From NCBI RefSeq assembly GCF_030867095.1, contig NC_081825.1, forward strand, positions 46,056,501 to 46,120,500: a DNA stretch of 64,000 nucleotides, written 5' to 3'. This DNA is from Alligator mississippiensis. Its lineage: Eukaryota; Chordata; Crocodylia; Alligatoridae. The position numbers and the translations under genes are program-made. This document shows positions 22,758-33,322 of this stretch, one piece after another. Positions within the stretch are counted from its first letter, which is position 1; each line of letters opens with the position of its first letter. The notes under the pieces are model-generated. The model did not search any database. It worked only from the letters and a program-made list of their open reading frames with translations, and was not told where the DNA came from.

Positions 22758-23939
22758 CAAGAAGTGCTTCCTTTTTCTAGGTTAAAAAAGAAAGAAAGAA
22801 AGAAAAAAAATGTAAGTTTTGTTTTGAATCTAAGTATTAAATTGTGACTTTGACTGAGTCACTCACACAGCACAGAACTGTATTTACTAAGCATAAATGA
22901 CCACAGATACTGTATATTGACCCTAATTCAGTAAGGGTTATTTTAATAGAGTTCACAAGCCTGAAGTTAGGCACATATGTTGATGTATCTTGTTGAACTT
23001 GGGCCTCAGCCACACGAGGGTGGAGAGAAAAAACAAAAACACAAAAACAAAACAAGAACTCTTTTGGGAGCAGTTCTTCACACAGGGGAAGAACAGACAA
23101 TATTACACAACACATAGGAGTAGAACAAGAAATGCATCAGGAGATGCTCTTTGTAGCTTACCAGTTCTGCTTTTTGGCTGGTAAATAATGGGAGCAGGGC
23201 CACATAATTGTACCTTCCATATTCCTTTGGGATGTCCTAAACTGGTATCAGCATGAGTCAGGAATCATTTGTGTTCCAGGGGAGTAAATTGACTACAACT
23301 GTGGCTAGATCCTAAAGACTGAAGTGGCACAAAAGATGGAAAAATGGTGTGTCCTCAGCACTCTTATCTCTCCATTCACAGTCTGGACCTGGTCCTCACT
23401 ACATTTGATGAGTGAGTTAAACATATGAAGAGCATCTGCTACCTCTTAGTTTCTGTAATGTATCAATCGACCTTTATCTTCTATTGAAGATAAATTGAAG
23501 TATATTACATATTATGCCATCCACCATGATAAAATACTTCTTTAACAACATTTAGATTATATTGTTTTGTTTAGAAGTACTAACAATAATCTATCCTTAA
23601 TTTCCCCATAGATTTTTAAGTAAAAATAATGAATGCAATAGGAACTACTTTGAGGGAAGAGAATACTAAAGTGCTCTATTCAGACAAGGAATTTTCAAGA
23701 ACAAAATATAAAGTTGATCTAGATCATCTAATAGATTCACATTGTGAATATGGGCAGAGGTTTCAATTCATGACAGATTTTCAGAGTTGGTTGAGCTGAG
23801 GATATACAACCAGGTTCAGCAAATAAAAAATTAGCTGAACGTATGGCAAATCTGACTTCTTTGGTCTTGATCAACATTTATACTATATACCAAATTATCA
23901 GCAAAGATGAGGATAATGAAGAACATGAGAAAAAGTTGG
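22758..23939. other. AT-rich background
   Basis: A short GAAA repeat lies at about 22788-22808. No gene-like signal. Confidence 0.4.
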
Positions 23940-24030
23940 ACCCTGATTCAGAAAATAATTTAGCAAGTACTTAATTTCAATAATGTTCTTAAGTTTCACT
24001 GGGTATTGGATACTCATGCTTTTCCAAATT
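23940..24030. repeat. Possible old interspersed repeat
   Basis: CCTGATTCAGAAAATAATTT ... GTACTTAATTTC resembles a very common, decayed reptile repeat containing CCTGATTCAGCAAAGCACTTA. Low confidence, since it is short and diverged. Confidence 0.3.
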
Positions 24031-24039
24031 AGGCCTGGC

Positions 24040-25775
24040 TGATAGAAGGAATGGGTTGGCACTATATGGAACAGATGGGTTACATGGCATAAATGACTCA
24101 ATTTGGACAAGACTTGAGATGAAGCTGGCAAGGGACATAAAAGGCAATAAAAAGGGAATCTACAAGTATGAAAAATGTAAGAGGAAAACCAAGGAAAGTG
24201 TAGGTTTCTTATTAAGTACAGAAGGCAACCTAGTAATTGATAATGTAGGGAAGGATGAAATATTTAATGTGGTTTTTAAATTTAGTCTGTACATATAAAG
24301 TTAGCTACCAAATGACAAGTGGAGCTGGTAGCAAAGATTGGGAAGGAAACAAACAGCCCAGAGTAGTGGAAAAATGGGGTAGGGATGGCTTAGAGAAACT
24401 AGTTGTTTTCAAGCCAGTAGAACCAGATGGTATATATCTCAGGGCACTGAAGGAATTGCCGAAGGCTATCGTCTTGAGAAATTGTGAAAGATAAGTGAAG
24501 TTCCAGACGACTGAAAAAAGGAAAATATAATGCCCATCCTTAAGAAAGGAAAGAAGGAGTATGCAGAGAATTACAGACCAGTCCACCTGACCTCCATACC
24601 TGGGAAGATCATGGAACAGGTCCTCAAGAATTATTTTTGAAGCACCTAGAACAGAACAAGGTTAACAGGAACAGCCACTGTGACTAAGAGCAAGTCATGC
24701 CTAACCAACTTGATTTTCTTCTATGATACAGTGATAGGCTCTATTAATAAGGGAAAGCAGAGGGTTCAACATATAACTTGACTTTAGCAAGGCTTTTGAT
24801 GCAGTGTCCCACAGTATTCTCATTCACAAGCTAAAGAAATACAAACTAGTTGAAAGTCCAGTAAAGTGGACATATCATGCTCAATGAGTAGTCATCAGTA
24901 GCTCGATGTCTAATTGAGAAGAGGTATTATGTGGGGTCTCCCAAGAGTCTATTCTCAATCTGGTATTGTTTAATATCTCCATTACTGATTTGGATGGTGG
25001 TTCACACTTAGCTGGGTTCACACTTAGCAAGTTTGTGGATGACACCAAGTTGGGTGGCATTGAAGAAAGTCAGGAGGGTAGGGCTAGGATTGAGAATGAT
25101 CTGTATAAACTAAGGAAATGGTTTACCATCATTCAGATGAAAGAACAATACAAAGTCCTTCACTTATAACAGAATAATTGCATATACAAATAGAGAATGG
25201 GGAATGACTGGTTAGGCTGCATGACTGCAGAAAAAGACTAGGGGTTTACAGTGGAACCGAAGTTGAATATGAGCTAACAGTGTGCTCTTGTTGAAAAAAA
25301 CAAACAAAAAACAACAGCACACTGGGTTGTATAAACAGCAGTGTATCTTGCAAATCAATGGAAGTGATTCTTCCACTCTTTTCAGCATTGATGAGGCCTC
25401 AACTGGAGCACTATGTTTGGTTTTTGGCTCCATTCTTCAAGAAAGAAACAGACAGACTGGAATGAGTCCAATAGACAGTAACAAAAAATATTAGAGGCCT
25501 GAGAAGCATGACTTAAGAGGAAAGCCTGAAAGAACTAGGATTGTTTATTCTGGAAAAGAGATGATTGAGGGTGGATATGATAACAGTCTTCAAATACCTA
25601 AAGGGTGATATAAAGAGGATGGCTGAAAGGTTACAAGACTAGGAGCAGTGGCTTTAAACTGAAAGATAAAAAATTTAGGTTGGAGATTAGGAAGAGCTTT
25701 CTGATGGTCTATATGGTTAAGCTTTGGAAAAGGCTACCTAGGGAAGTAGTGGAATCTCCATCTTTGGAAAAGACA
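24040..25775 (+). mobile_element. Old CR1 LINE, reverse-transcriptase half
   Basis: Translated pieces follow CR1 ORF2 in order. LARDIKGNKKGIYKYEKCKR (about 24125) is upstream of the RT. Then come an ENYRPVxLTSIPGK-like stretch near 24570, DFSKAFDAVSHSIL-like sequence near 24780, GVSQESILN-like near 24940, FVDDTKLGG (about 25030, the FADD box with V) and the KFRLEIRKSF-like C-terminal block near 25675. Several frame changes and stops show great age. A 16 bp tandem duplication (GTTCACACTTAGCTGG / GTTCACACTTAGCAAG) sits at about 25001-25032. The 5' end is truncated. The 3' UTR is missing where Penelope sequence begins. Confidence 0.85.
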
Positions 25776-26036
25776 GCATTTTATACTGGTTACCCAAGAT
25801 TCACAAACTTGACAGCCCAGGACATCCTATTGTTTTTGACATTGTTGTTTTTTCTATGTTGACTCTATCCTATTTTCCCATGCCACTAGTAATGCCAGCT
25901 ACTTGAAGGACATGAAGGTTTCCTCAAAAACTGGACTACAGTGACAAACTTGCAGCAAACACCATATTAGTTCATATGAGAACATATCTCTGAAAAACAA
26001 CCATCTTTATGAGGACAATAGCCAATTGCCCAACAA

Positions 26037-27432
26037 AAATTATGAGGCAAGGGGTAGGCAGGGACGGAGTGCCTCCACCCAACACCCTGTGCTGCCACCA
26101 CTGCCTTTGAGGAATGGGGGAGAGAAGCTTGCACACAGCAGCTGCTGCCACTACTCACCAGCCTGCGCTGCCATCGCCGTGCATTCAGTCACATGTACCC
26201 CCCCCTCCATGTCCCACCCCATGTGCTCCCTCCCTCCCACATCTGTTTGGGTTACTCTGCTGGATCCATGCCCCACCCATCATTCTTGATGAGCATTTCT
26301 TTTCCAGCCTCCAGTGCAGTGGCTTCCTCCACCCTGCCCACCTCCACCTCTGCCTCTCACCAGAGCAGTGGGGTTTTCTCTGCCTTCCTGGCTGAGGTAG
26401 CAGCAGCAGCAGCTCCCTCCCCACCACCCACTTCCACTTCCTCCCCCAGAGCAGCGGGGTTTCCAACTGCCTCCTGTGGGGGCCGAGGGGGATCTGGGAA
26501 AGGGTCAGCTGGGTTGTGGCCACAAACCCGGCACGTACAGATGGGTACTTTCGACCGCTGGAGTAGAATTAGGCACAAACACGTACTAGTTCAAACAAAG
26601 ATGGCTTTACTTACACTGTCGAGATGTACAGCGTAGGAAGAAAGTTAACTTCAAACTTCAGTTACAGTTTAACCGAGGAGCTCTGATAAGACGAGATATC
26701 TTTAATACGAGCATGCAGGACATGGGGGTCTGTCGGGGTCAGTCGGTGACGGGGAGTCGTCAGCGGTTGATCAGTCTGCCACGTTCACTCCGAGATGGGC
26801 GCGGAGTTCTCCAGCTTGGGCGGAAACTGCTCCAACCTTTTATACGGCTAGCGAGCCAATTGCTAGTCGCCACATAGGAATAATTTAGAACCGTCCAATA
26901 ATAATGTGTGAATTTGCATATGAGTGGTGGGAACCTTTCCACGCCGGGGTTCTCCACCATGCCAAGAAATTCCCTCGTACAAAATCTCACCGTGCCTTGT
27001 GCTAGAAAGTTCCACTGTGCCGAGGCACTCAACCACTAAGCTCTGCTCTGACACCTCCCTGCCTGAGGTGGAAGCAGTGGTGGTGGTAGCGGTTCCCTCT
27101 TCCCCACCCATCTCTGCCTCTGCCTCCTCCCCCAGAGCAACCACAACTGCTTCCCTACTACCCCCTCCCTGCCTGAGGTGGTGGCAGCAGCGGCAGTGGC
27201 TCCCTCCCCCAGTCTACCTCCACCTCCTCCCTTGGAGCAGCAGGGCTTGCAACCACATTCCTGCCTGATGTGGTGGCAGTGGAGGTGGAGGCTCCCTCCC
27301 CGCCTGAGGAGATGGGGCCCACACAGCCAATCTCCACTGGCAGTGTATGTGCAGTTGCTCCCACAGTGTTATGGACAGACAGACACACAGACAGACAGAC
27401 TAAGCCCTTTACTATATTAGAATATTACAAGC
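26037..27432. repeat. GC-rich minisatellite-bearing insertion inside the Penelope element
   Basis: It interrupts the RT sequence between ANTILVH and MAPQYAN. A unit of about 90-110 bp beginning CTGCCTGAGGTGGTGGCAGC recurs at 26386, 27059, 27170 and 27261, with CTCCCTCCCC and CCTCCCCCAGAGCA segments. The end is an ACAG tract (27371-27400) then AAGCCCTTTACTATATTAG. It contains the solo LTR at 26475. Frames of up to 147 codons through it are composition artefacts. The family is unknown and its ends are approximate. Confidence 0.55.
26475..27053 (-). mobile_element. Endogenous retrovirus solo LTR (fossil)
   Basis: The unit begins TGTGGGGGCC and ends GCTCTGACA. It is flanked by the 5 bp direct repeat CCTCC (26470-26474 and 27054-27058). 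A TATAAAAGG box lies on the minus strand (26836-26847 as read on plus), so the LTR probably points left. AGTAAA, a poly(A)-signal variant, lies downstream of it on the same strand near 26610. It is 579 bp long and keeps many CpGs, so it is likely the youngest insertion in this nest. It is unrelated in sequence to the 20253 LTR. No internal viral region remains. Confidence 0.8.
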
Positions 27433-28296
27433 CATAAGGAACATTGTCCCTGAAGGTGGCACTGCTTCTATTTCTATCAAACTCTTCTGTTTTGTTGTCA
27501 CATACTATTTGAGATTTAGAGACTAGCTATATCTCAAAATGAATGGTTGTGCCATAGGCACATGTGTGCCCCCCAATATGCCAACATATTTATAAGAGAT
27601 CCCAAAGTCCACTTTCTCCACAGCTGTCTTCTCATCTCTCTAGTATATGAGAGGTATATTGTCCACACATTCATCATATAGACACATGAGAAAGAATCAG
27701 CTGAGAACTTCCACCAGAACTTTAATAATTTCAACTCCTCCATCAAACTGACCCTTGAGTGCTCCATCCAGCAAATTTACTTTGTGAACCTCACCATGAA
27801 GATTTGCAATGCCCATATCACCACTGCATTACTGGAAACCAACCAGCTGCTACCTAATTCAGAAGAGGTATTACGTGGGGTTCATGCTATCAGTTTTCAT
27901 CCTAAGCTCTATTTGATTTATTATCTCCACCCAACCTCTGTGCTATAGTCATATCTACTCTGATTCCACCAACTGGGGTACATGTCTCAGCAATCAACAT
28001 CAGGGTTTCCCATGCTACCAATATCAAAACCATAGTCATTCAAATAAATAGAAATAGGCACCACTCCATCCTGATACAATACCAACCCTGTGACATGCAC
28101 AACACAATCTCTCTGGATTTTTTAAAGACCCCAGCTCAAAAATTTTAGACATCATTAGTAATCTCCAAGCCTTCCTGGAAAATGATTACCATCTCAGTAT
28201 AGCCTTGGGCACAAGACCAATCTTAAACATTTATTTCCATTTTCTATATTCCTTTCTATGTATAATATTTTCTTTTTCCAAGTCCACTGATAACAT

Positions 28297-28500
28297 CTGA
28301 TGAAGTAGTTCAAGAGATGTCAACCTTTTGCCACGATAAGCTGTTGCTTGCAACCCAGCCCCACCTTCCCCCCCAGCCCATTAGCCCACACTGCCACATT
28401 CACAGGCTGGATCTGACTCATAGGCATTAGGTTGCTGACCCCTGAAGTAGGTTGTTGCTTACAAAAGCTCATTCATCTCTGAAATAATTAGTAGCTAAAG
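28297..28500 (+). repeat. Hammerhead-like tail of the Penelope element, split by an hAT
   Basis: CTGATGA (28297-28303) is followed, once the hAT is left out, by AGTAGGTTGTTGCTTAC and then AAAAGC. This is CTGANGA, a 5 bp stem II (GTAGG/CTTAC with one G-U) and a decayed GAAA. It lies directly downstream of the Penelope RT, where hammerhead motifs are reported for such elements. The position supports reading the copies at 11690 and 44145 as tails of the same family. Confidence 0.55.
28311..28444. mobile_element. Short hAT MITE with 8 bp target duplication
   Basis: The left end CAAGAGATGTCAACC and the inverse of the right end, CAGGGGTCAGCAACC, form the common vertebrate hAT terminus. Target copies AAGTAGTT (28303-28310) and AAGTAGGT (28445-28452) match at 7 of 8. 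It is 134 bp and non-coding. It is inserted in the stem II region of the hammerhead-like motif, so it is younger than the Penelope element. Confidence 0.85.
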
Positions 28501-28676
28501 ACCTACACTGCCTTACATTTTGCCTATCCTTGAAAAGTAAGATTTCATTTCCTTTACTCCAAACTACCCATATTCTTTCTCCAAACATATTCACTATCTC
28601 TCAACCTAGATAAAACCAATTATACTTTCTAAAAAATATTATGAGAACTACTCTAGTATACATAATCTGCACAATA

Positions 28677-28965
28677 ATCATAGAATCATAGAAAGTTAGG
28701 GTTGGAAGATCATGAGGTCACAACTAGTCCATGCCCCTGCTCAAAGCAGGACCACCCCAACTAGATTATCCCAGCTAATGCTTTGTCTAGCAGGTCTTAA
28801 AAACCTCCAAGGATGGAGAATTCACAACCTCACTGGATAACCTGTTCCAGTGTTTTATTACCCTCTTAGTGAGAAAATTTATTCTAATATCTAACCTAAA
28901 CTTCTATTGCTGCAACTGGAGACCATTGCTTCTGGTTCTGTCATTTGCTATTAATAGCTTAATAG
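28677..28965 (-). mobile_element. CR1 LINE 3' end
   Basis: TCATAGAATCATAGAAAG is the inverse of the CR1 terminal repeats. It is followed by the typical GGTTGGAAG...GGTCA...AGTCCATGCCCCTGCTCAA 3' UTR and the inverse of the C-terminal coding block (AACCTGTTCCAGTGTTTTA). It is 5'-truncated, as usual for CR1. Confidence 0.9.
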
Positions 28966-29089
28966 ATTCTTTAAAAAAAGAAAAAAAGGAAAAGGCAACA
29001 CCATTCCATCAAGTTCTCTCTCTCTTAGACCCTGAAGTTATTGAAGTCCCTAACCTATATTAAATTGGCATTTCCTGAATTAATGCAAT

Positions 29090-29195
29090 CGCAAATTTGG
29101 AAATAAGTGACTTGTCCTGGGTCACAGAGAGTGAGGTAGGACATTTCCTAAGCCCAAAACTAGTCTCCTAACCATTGGATCATCAGTCCTCTCAA
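29090..29195 (-). repeat. MIR/CORE-type SINE fragment
   Basis: On the minus strand: GATCCAATGGTTAGGAGACT (tRNA-like head), then GTGACCCAGGACAAGTCACT, close to GTGACCTTGGGCAAGTCACT of MIR-like SINEs. The promoter boxes are decayed. Confidence 0.65.
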
Positions 29196-30803
29196 AACTT
29201 GAAAGAAATTAAATAGGCCTATATCTAATATCAAACAACTAATAAGAGTCTCTGGGCCTGGTTCTTCAATGAATTGCACTAATTATATGGCTGTGTCAGT
29301 CCACTAAAATCAGCGGAGTCACACTGGCACAATGCTGATGTAAGACAACACAGAATCAGACACTCTATAGTTAATAGCCACTTGATTCTTAATTATCCAC
29401 TCAGAAATAAAGCAAAGTCCAATTTATCTGTTAAATCTACTTTGATTAATTTCTACTGTGAGGCAAAATTCTTTTTATTAGTCCACTGAGTGCTACCTGT
29501 TTGACTCACCATTCCAGCAGTTTTATTTAAAGACTTGCATAGCTTCATTGTAGAAGAGTGGGCAGCCGGGGGAGGGGGGGGGGGGGGGGGCTCCTTCATT
29601 GACTTCAGCAGCATGCATGTCTGTACCTTAAGTTGTTTTGTTCCTACACCAGGTTCTTTTAGAATTAATTTTAAGTGAGCCCACTATCTCCTTCTTCAGT
29701 ATGGATATGTTTTATCCTGTTCCCTCCCTATGTATCTCCCCTGTTTTGGATTCCAATTCAGTAAACAGCTAATGACAGATGCCCAATCTCTTTTTCAAAG
29801 AAGATGTTAATGGCTTCTTGAAATGCTTTGCAGGCACAATATCTTATCACAATATCCTTCTCTATACCAGCCAAGCATACAATCTTTGAGATAAATCCCA
29901 TCACAACAGCTTAGGAAACAAAGGGAGGAGGGAAGTATGTTAAAGGATAGTACAATATGTAGTTCTAGGAGTGGACTCAAGAAAAGGCAGGGATTCCTCA
30001 CTTTGGGAAAATTCCCATAATCATTATTGGAACCAGTTATTAGACTTAGAAAAATTAAATATCTGTATAGAGCTGTGTGGAAAAATGATACACAAAAGTA
30101 ATATCAGATATTTGCACATTGTTAAAAAAAAATCTTTCACTTCCTATTTTGTGTTGTCACCAGTAAATCCTGCCACTTATTAAATAAAAATAAAGAATTG
30201 ATAGAGCCTGATTTATCCTTTAGAAAGGAATATATATTTTCATTTATTACAATTTTGTTAAAGCAATTTGAAACCAAATAAAACTACATTAAAAATTAAA
30301 TAAAATCACAGCAATTCTGCTGGAGGGCAAAAGATAGATATTAGAGGGGAAATATTTTAACACACTTTTTCATTTAGTAGAAAACATGAAAATAATTGTT
30401 GGATCCAGTTGATGACCACAAGGGAACTGTTCTAATGAACTGTATTAGATTTTGATATTATCACTTGTCTTTCATATTCTGCATCAGTTTTTAAATTATT
30501 CAACCTGTTCTTCTGTTTTGTTTTTGCTTTTCAAATGAAAATAAGGAAGATATTAAGATATTATAAGGTTTGTGGAGGGGGAGGGAAGAACTAAAAAATG
30601 AACATCAAAGATCTGTCATTTGTTCCCCTTCTGATGTAGAATGAAATTGATTTTTTTTTTTTTTTGGACTGAAATGCATGGTGCAGAGCAGTTGCTGTCC
30701 AAAGTAATAGGCTGGATGGGATGCATAAGGTCCATATTCAACTTTCTCTAACTCCCTACGGTCAGAAAAGTATCCTAGGCTAAAATTACACATTACACTT
30801 AGA
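29196..30803. other. AT-rich background with a poly-G tract
   Basis: A G-run at 29574-29590 is followed by CTCC. A decayed repeat with GGGCCTGGTTCTTCAATGAA and GCGGAGTCACACTGGC lies at about 29255-29360. Nothing gene-like. Confidence 0.4.
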
Positions 30804-31188
30804 CAGTGGCGATGTGTAGGTGCTGGTGCACCCCTGTCAGCCAGCGTTCCCAGGCAGGGGAGGCAGCCAAGAGCACTGGTGCCCCCCCCCTGAGAGTGCC
30901 AGCTGAGGAGTGGGAGCTCTCCCAGAAGTGTCAGCAGTGCTCACAAGTGCCAGCAACATATTGCTACCAGTTGTGGGTTGATGGGATTGGTTGTAGGGGG
31001 ATCTCCCCTGCCCCACTTAGCAGGATCAGCCATGGGGAACCACCTACCCTGGTCAGCGGGATTGTCTGTGCAGGACCCTCCCCTCCACCTGGTTGGCAGG
31101 ATCAGCTATCAGGAGACCTTCCCCAGTTGATGACTGGCCACTGGCAGGGCAAGTGCCTCCCTGACTCAGGAGGTAGCAGTCACCCATG
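30804..31188. mobile_element. hAT-like element, CAGTGGCRATG family, copy 1
   Basis: It starts CAGTGGCGATGTGTAGG and ends GTCACCCATG. It is flanked by perfect copies of CACTTAGA (30796-30803 and 31189-31196), an 8 bp duplication fitting hAT. The interior shares ACTGGTGCCCCCCC and AGTGGGAGCTCTCCC-like stretches with the 47475 copy. It landed at the edge of the old repeat also seen at 20213. Confidence 0.8.
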
Positions 31189-31244
31189 CACTTAGACTAT
31201 AGTAAATCTGTGGTGTGTTAAGCAGTGTTTAAATTTGAACATGA
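31189..31244. repeat. Old repeat, uninterrupted copy of the LTR target
   Basis: CTTAGACTATAGTAAATCTG and TTAAGCAGTGTTTAAATTTG match the sequence on both sides of the 20253 LTR, with one CAGTG. It acts as a related empty site for that insertion. Confidence 0.65.
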
Positions 31245-33322
31245 TGGGCGTGTCCACACATGCAACCATGTGAGCTTGCAGCAGCTCAAATAGAAGCAGT
31301 GCAAATTTGAGCTGGGCTTTTTGCTTCAGCACATGTGCTTGGACATGCACTTTGTTATGGAGCAAATTGTGCCACTTGGGGCAAAATAACCCTGCCTGAA
31401 TCCTCCTGTATCTTCAACCAGAGGGAGCTAGAGCCCAGGCCCAGCACCTGTGCTGTCCCCAGAAGTATAAAAAGCTGCTCTGTCCTGGCCACAGCAGTAT
31501 AAAAAGCCAGTCTGATAAGTAGCTCAGGGCCACTAGCTCTCAGGAGTTTCTGGGGCCCAGCCAATTGGTACCTGGGGATGATACCCCTTGTGCCAGCTGG
31601 ACTGCTGAAGCAGCCCTGAGAGTTCCCTGCATCCTCTACCCACTGCAGCAGTCTGACAGTGGGGGCTGCTGCTTGACTGTGACATACTCTGCACCTGCCA
31701 GACTTGGATGGGGACTGCAGAGCCAGTAGAGGCATCTTCCCCTCTGGGACAGCTACCAGTGGACTGTGTTTGCAGGGTTGGCCTTTGTGCAGCACTACCG
31801 CCATTTGTGCCTCCCTGTCCAGCCATCTGTGCAGCTATCACCTAGAAGATGTTCCGGGTGTGGTGGCCTGCTTTGAACTGTCAAAGCATGTCCTCCTGGC
31901 CCCATTTGTTCAGGAGGTCAGCCACAGACATCTGGGTCCAAGATGCCAGCTCTGAATAAGCAGGGTCCTGCCACTGGCCTCCCTAGCAGGAATTCTGGTG
32001 TTCCCTATCGGAAAACTGAAAAATCCCTGACAAAAAAAATCCCAAAGTCACTCTGTAAAATACCCACAAACCCATGTTCCTCCACAAGTAAAACAAAAGA
32101 CCACTATAAAGAGGGAGAAAGAGAGTGAGACAGAGACAGCGATCAGCTGGACAATGTTTTACTGATATATCTACAGTGTTAAAGCAAGTCTCTTATAATA
32201 ATAAAGTGAATTCTAAATAAAGGTTTCATAAATTCATTAATACATATTTTGCTGCCCTCCCACAGGGTGATGGCCCCCACACAAGGGGTTCATCACCCCA
32301 AGGGCTACAGCCCCCTAACAGAGGCTTCAGTCCTTACTCAAGGGTTTTGGCCCTCCAACAGAGGTTTTAGCCCCCACACAAGGGGTGCATCCCCCATACA
32401 AGGGGTTCGGCCACCCAAAAGGGGATTCAGCCCCCACACAAGGGGTTCAGGCCCCAACAAAGGGTTTGTCCCCCACAGAAAGGTTTTGGCCCCTCAACAG
32501 GGGGTTCGGCCTTCACACAAGGGGTACGGCCCCCCAACAGGGGCCAAATGGCCCCTGCAGGAGATATCACCCCCCCTGCAAGGCCCATATGCTCCACACC
32601 AGCCCCCCAATTGCTGCCCCACCTGGGCCCCATCCCCCTCCAGCTGCTGCAGCCCCCCCAATGGCTTCCCCACCCAGCCCAAACCCTCAACTCGTACCCC
32701 CAGGCCACCAAGGCTACCCCCACAACCCCTGGCACTATCACTTAACAAAAAAACTCAGAAAAAGAACAGAAAAAAATGGAAAAAAAAGCCTCTGCTTACC
32801 TTAGAAGCAGGAGTGTGGGGGCTCCAGGGCCTCCTGGCAGAGCCCCCCAGGCCGCACAGGGCACTGGAAGGGCAGGAGAGCCCAGGCTGGGGTTGCTGGG
32901 GCTGTCAGTGCTTCGCACTGTGTGGGCGGGGCCCCAGGCAGCCACACAGCAATTGGAGCTGCCAGTAAGTGCCTCTTTTTTTTTGTTTTTTAAGTATGAG
33001 GTGGGGTGGCAGCAATGCAGAGGAGTTTTGGGGAGATGAGGCCAGCAGGCCAGGGGTCAGGGGCCTCAGTGGGGCTGACAGGGGAAGAGGCCATCCACGT
33101 CAGGGTTCAGGGGCTTCAGGGGGGCTAGCAGGGGGAGTGACCACCTGCAGCAGGGGTCGGGGGGCTGGGGGAGTGGGTGGAACCATTGGTGGTACCCCCC
33201 CATGGGCCTCTCCCCCCTCCTTCATTCCCCCTGACCCCTTACTCACCAGCATCAGAGCCTGGCTGGCTGCATGTTTCAGCACCAGGGCAAGGGGCCAACC
33301 ATAGAGACGCTCTGGCAGCCAT
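31245..33322. mobile_element. Large TIR element, copy 2 of 3
   Basis: The left end GGGCGTGTCCACACATGCAA, then the same order of segments as 14641: AGCAGTGCAAATTTGAGCT, GTGCCACTTGGGGCAAAATA, paired TATAAAAAGC boxes, a CTATAAAGAG stretch, a C-rich zone and a G-rich zone. Homology stops near CTCTGGCAGCCATGG (33320), so the right terminus is missing or replaced. A 20-bp minisatellite is expanded inside at 32262-32550. Confidence 0.65.
32262..32550. repeat. About 20 bp minisatellite, roughly 13 units
   Basis: Units vary around GGGGTTCAGCCCCCACACAA. Copy 1 of the host element has only two or three such units at 15478-15530 and copy 3 a few near 37548-37600, so the array expanded after the copies spread. 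Because it stays open in several frames it gives a spurious 239-codon frame (32249-32968) rich in HTRG/PPQQG strings. Confidence 0.75.

Larger units (their letters stand above)
25776..28250 (+). mobile_element. Penelope-like retroelement, reverse transcriptase part (decayed)
   Basis: The frame at 25790-25834 reads LPKIHKLDSPGHPIV, a Penelope-like RT landmark (LPKIHKP..PGRPIV). ANTILVH follows at 25955, matching NTILVTMDVTSLY. After a GC-rich insertion, HMCAPQYANIFI (27559-27594) matches GTxMAPxYANLFM. Next comes a YIDDIF-like stretch reading YIVHTFII, then NFNNFNSSIKLTLE (27718-27759), matching FNNFHPTIKFTME, and SFHP at 27892. The catalytic Asp pair is lost and stops are present, so it is inactive. 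The N-terminal half is missing and any GIY-YIG endonuclease part is not recognisable. Beyond about 27960 the identity is uncertain. Confidence 0.8.

Noticed and set aside
26193-26636. 147-codon Ser/Pro-rich frame and its minus-strand counterpart
   Set aside because: It runs through a minisatellite and into a solo LTR, crossing an insertion boundary, so it cannot be a single ancestral gene.
32249-32968. 239-codon frame with repeated HTRG/PPQQG strings
   Set aside because: It is produced by a 20 bp minisatellite inside transposon copy 2. Sister copies lack it.
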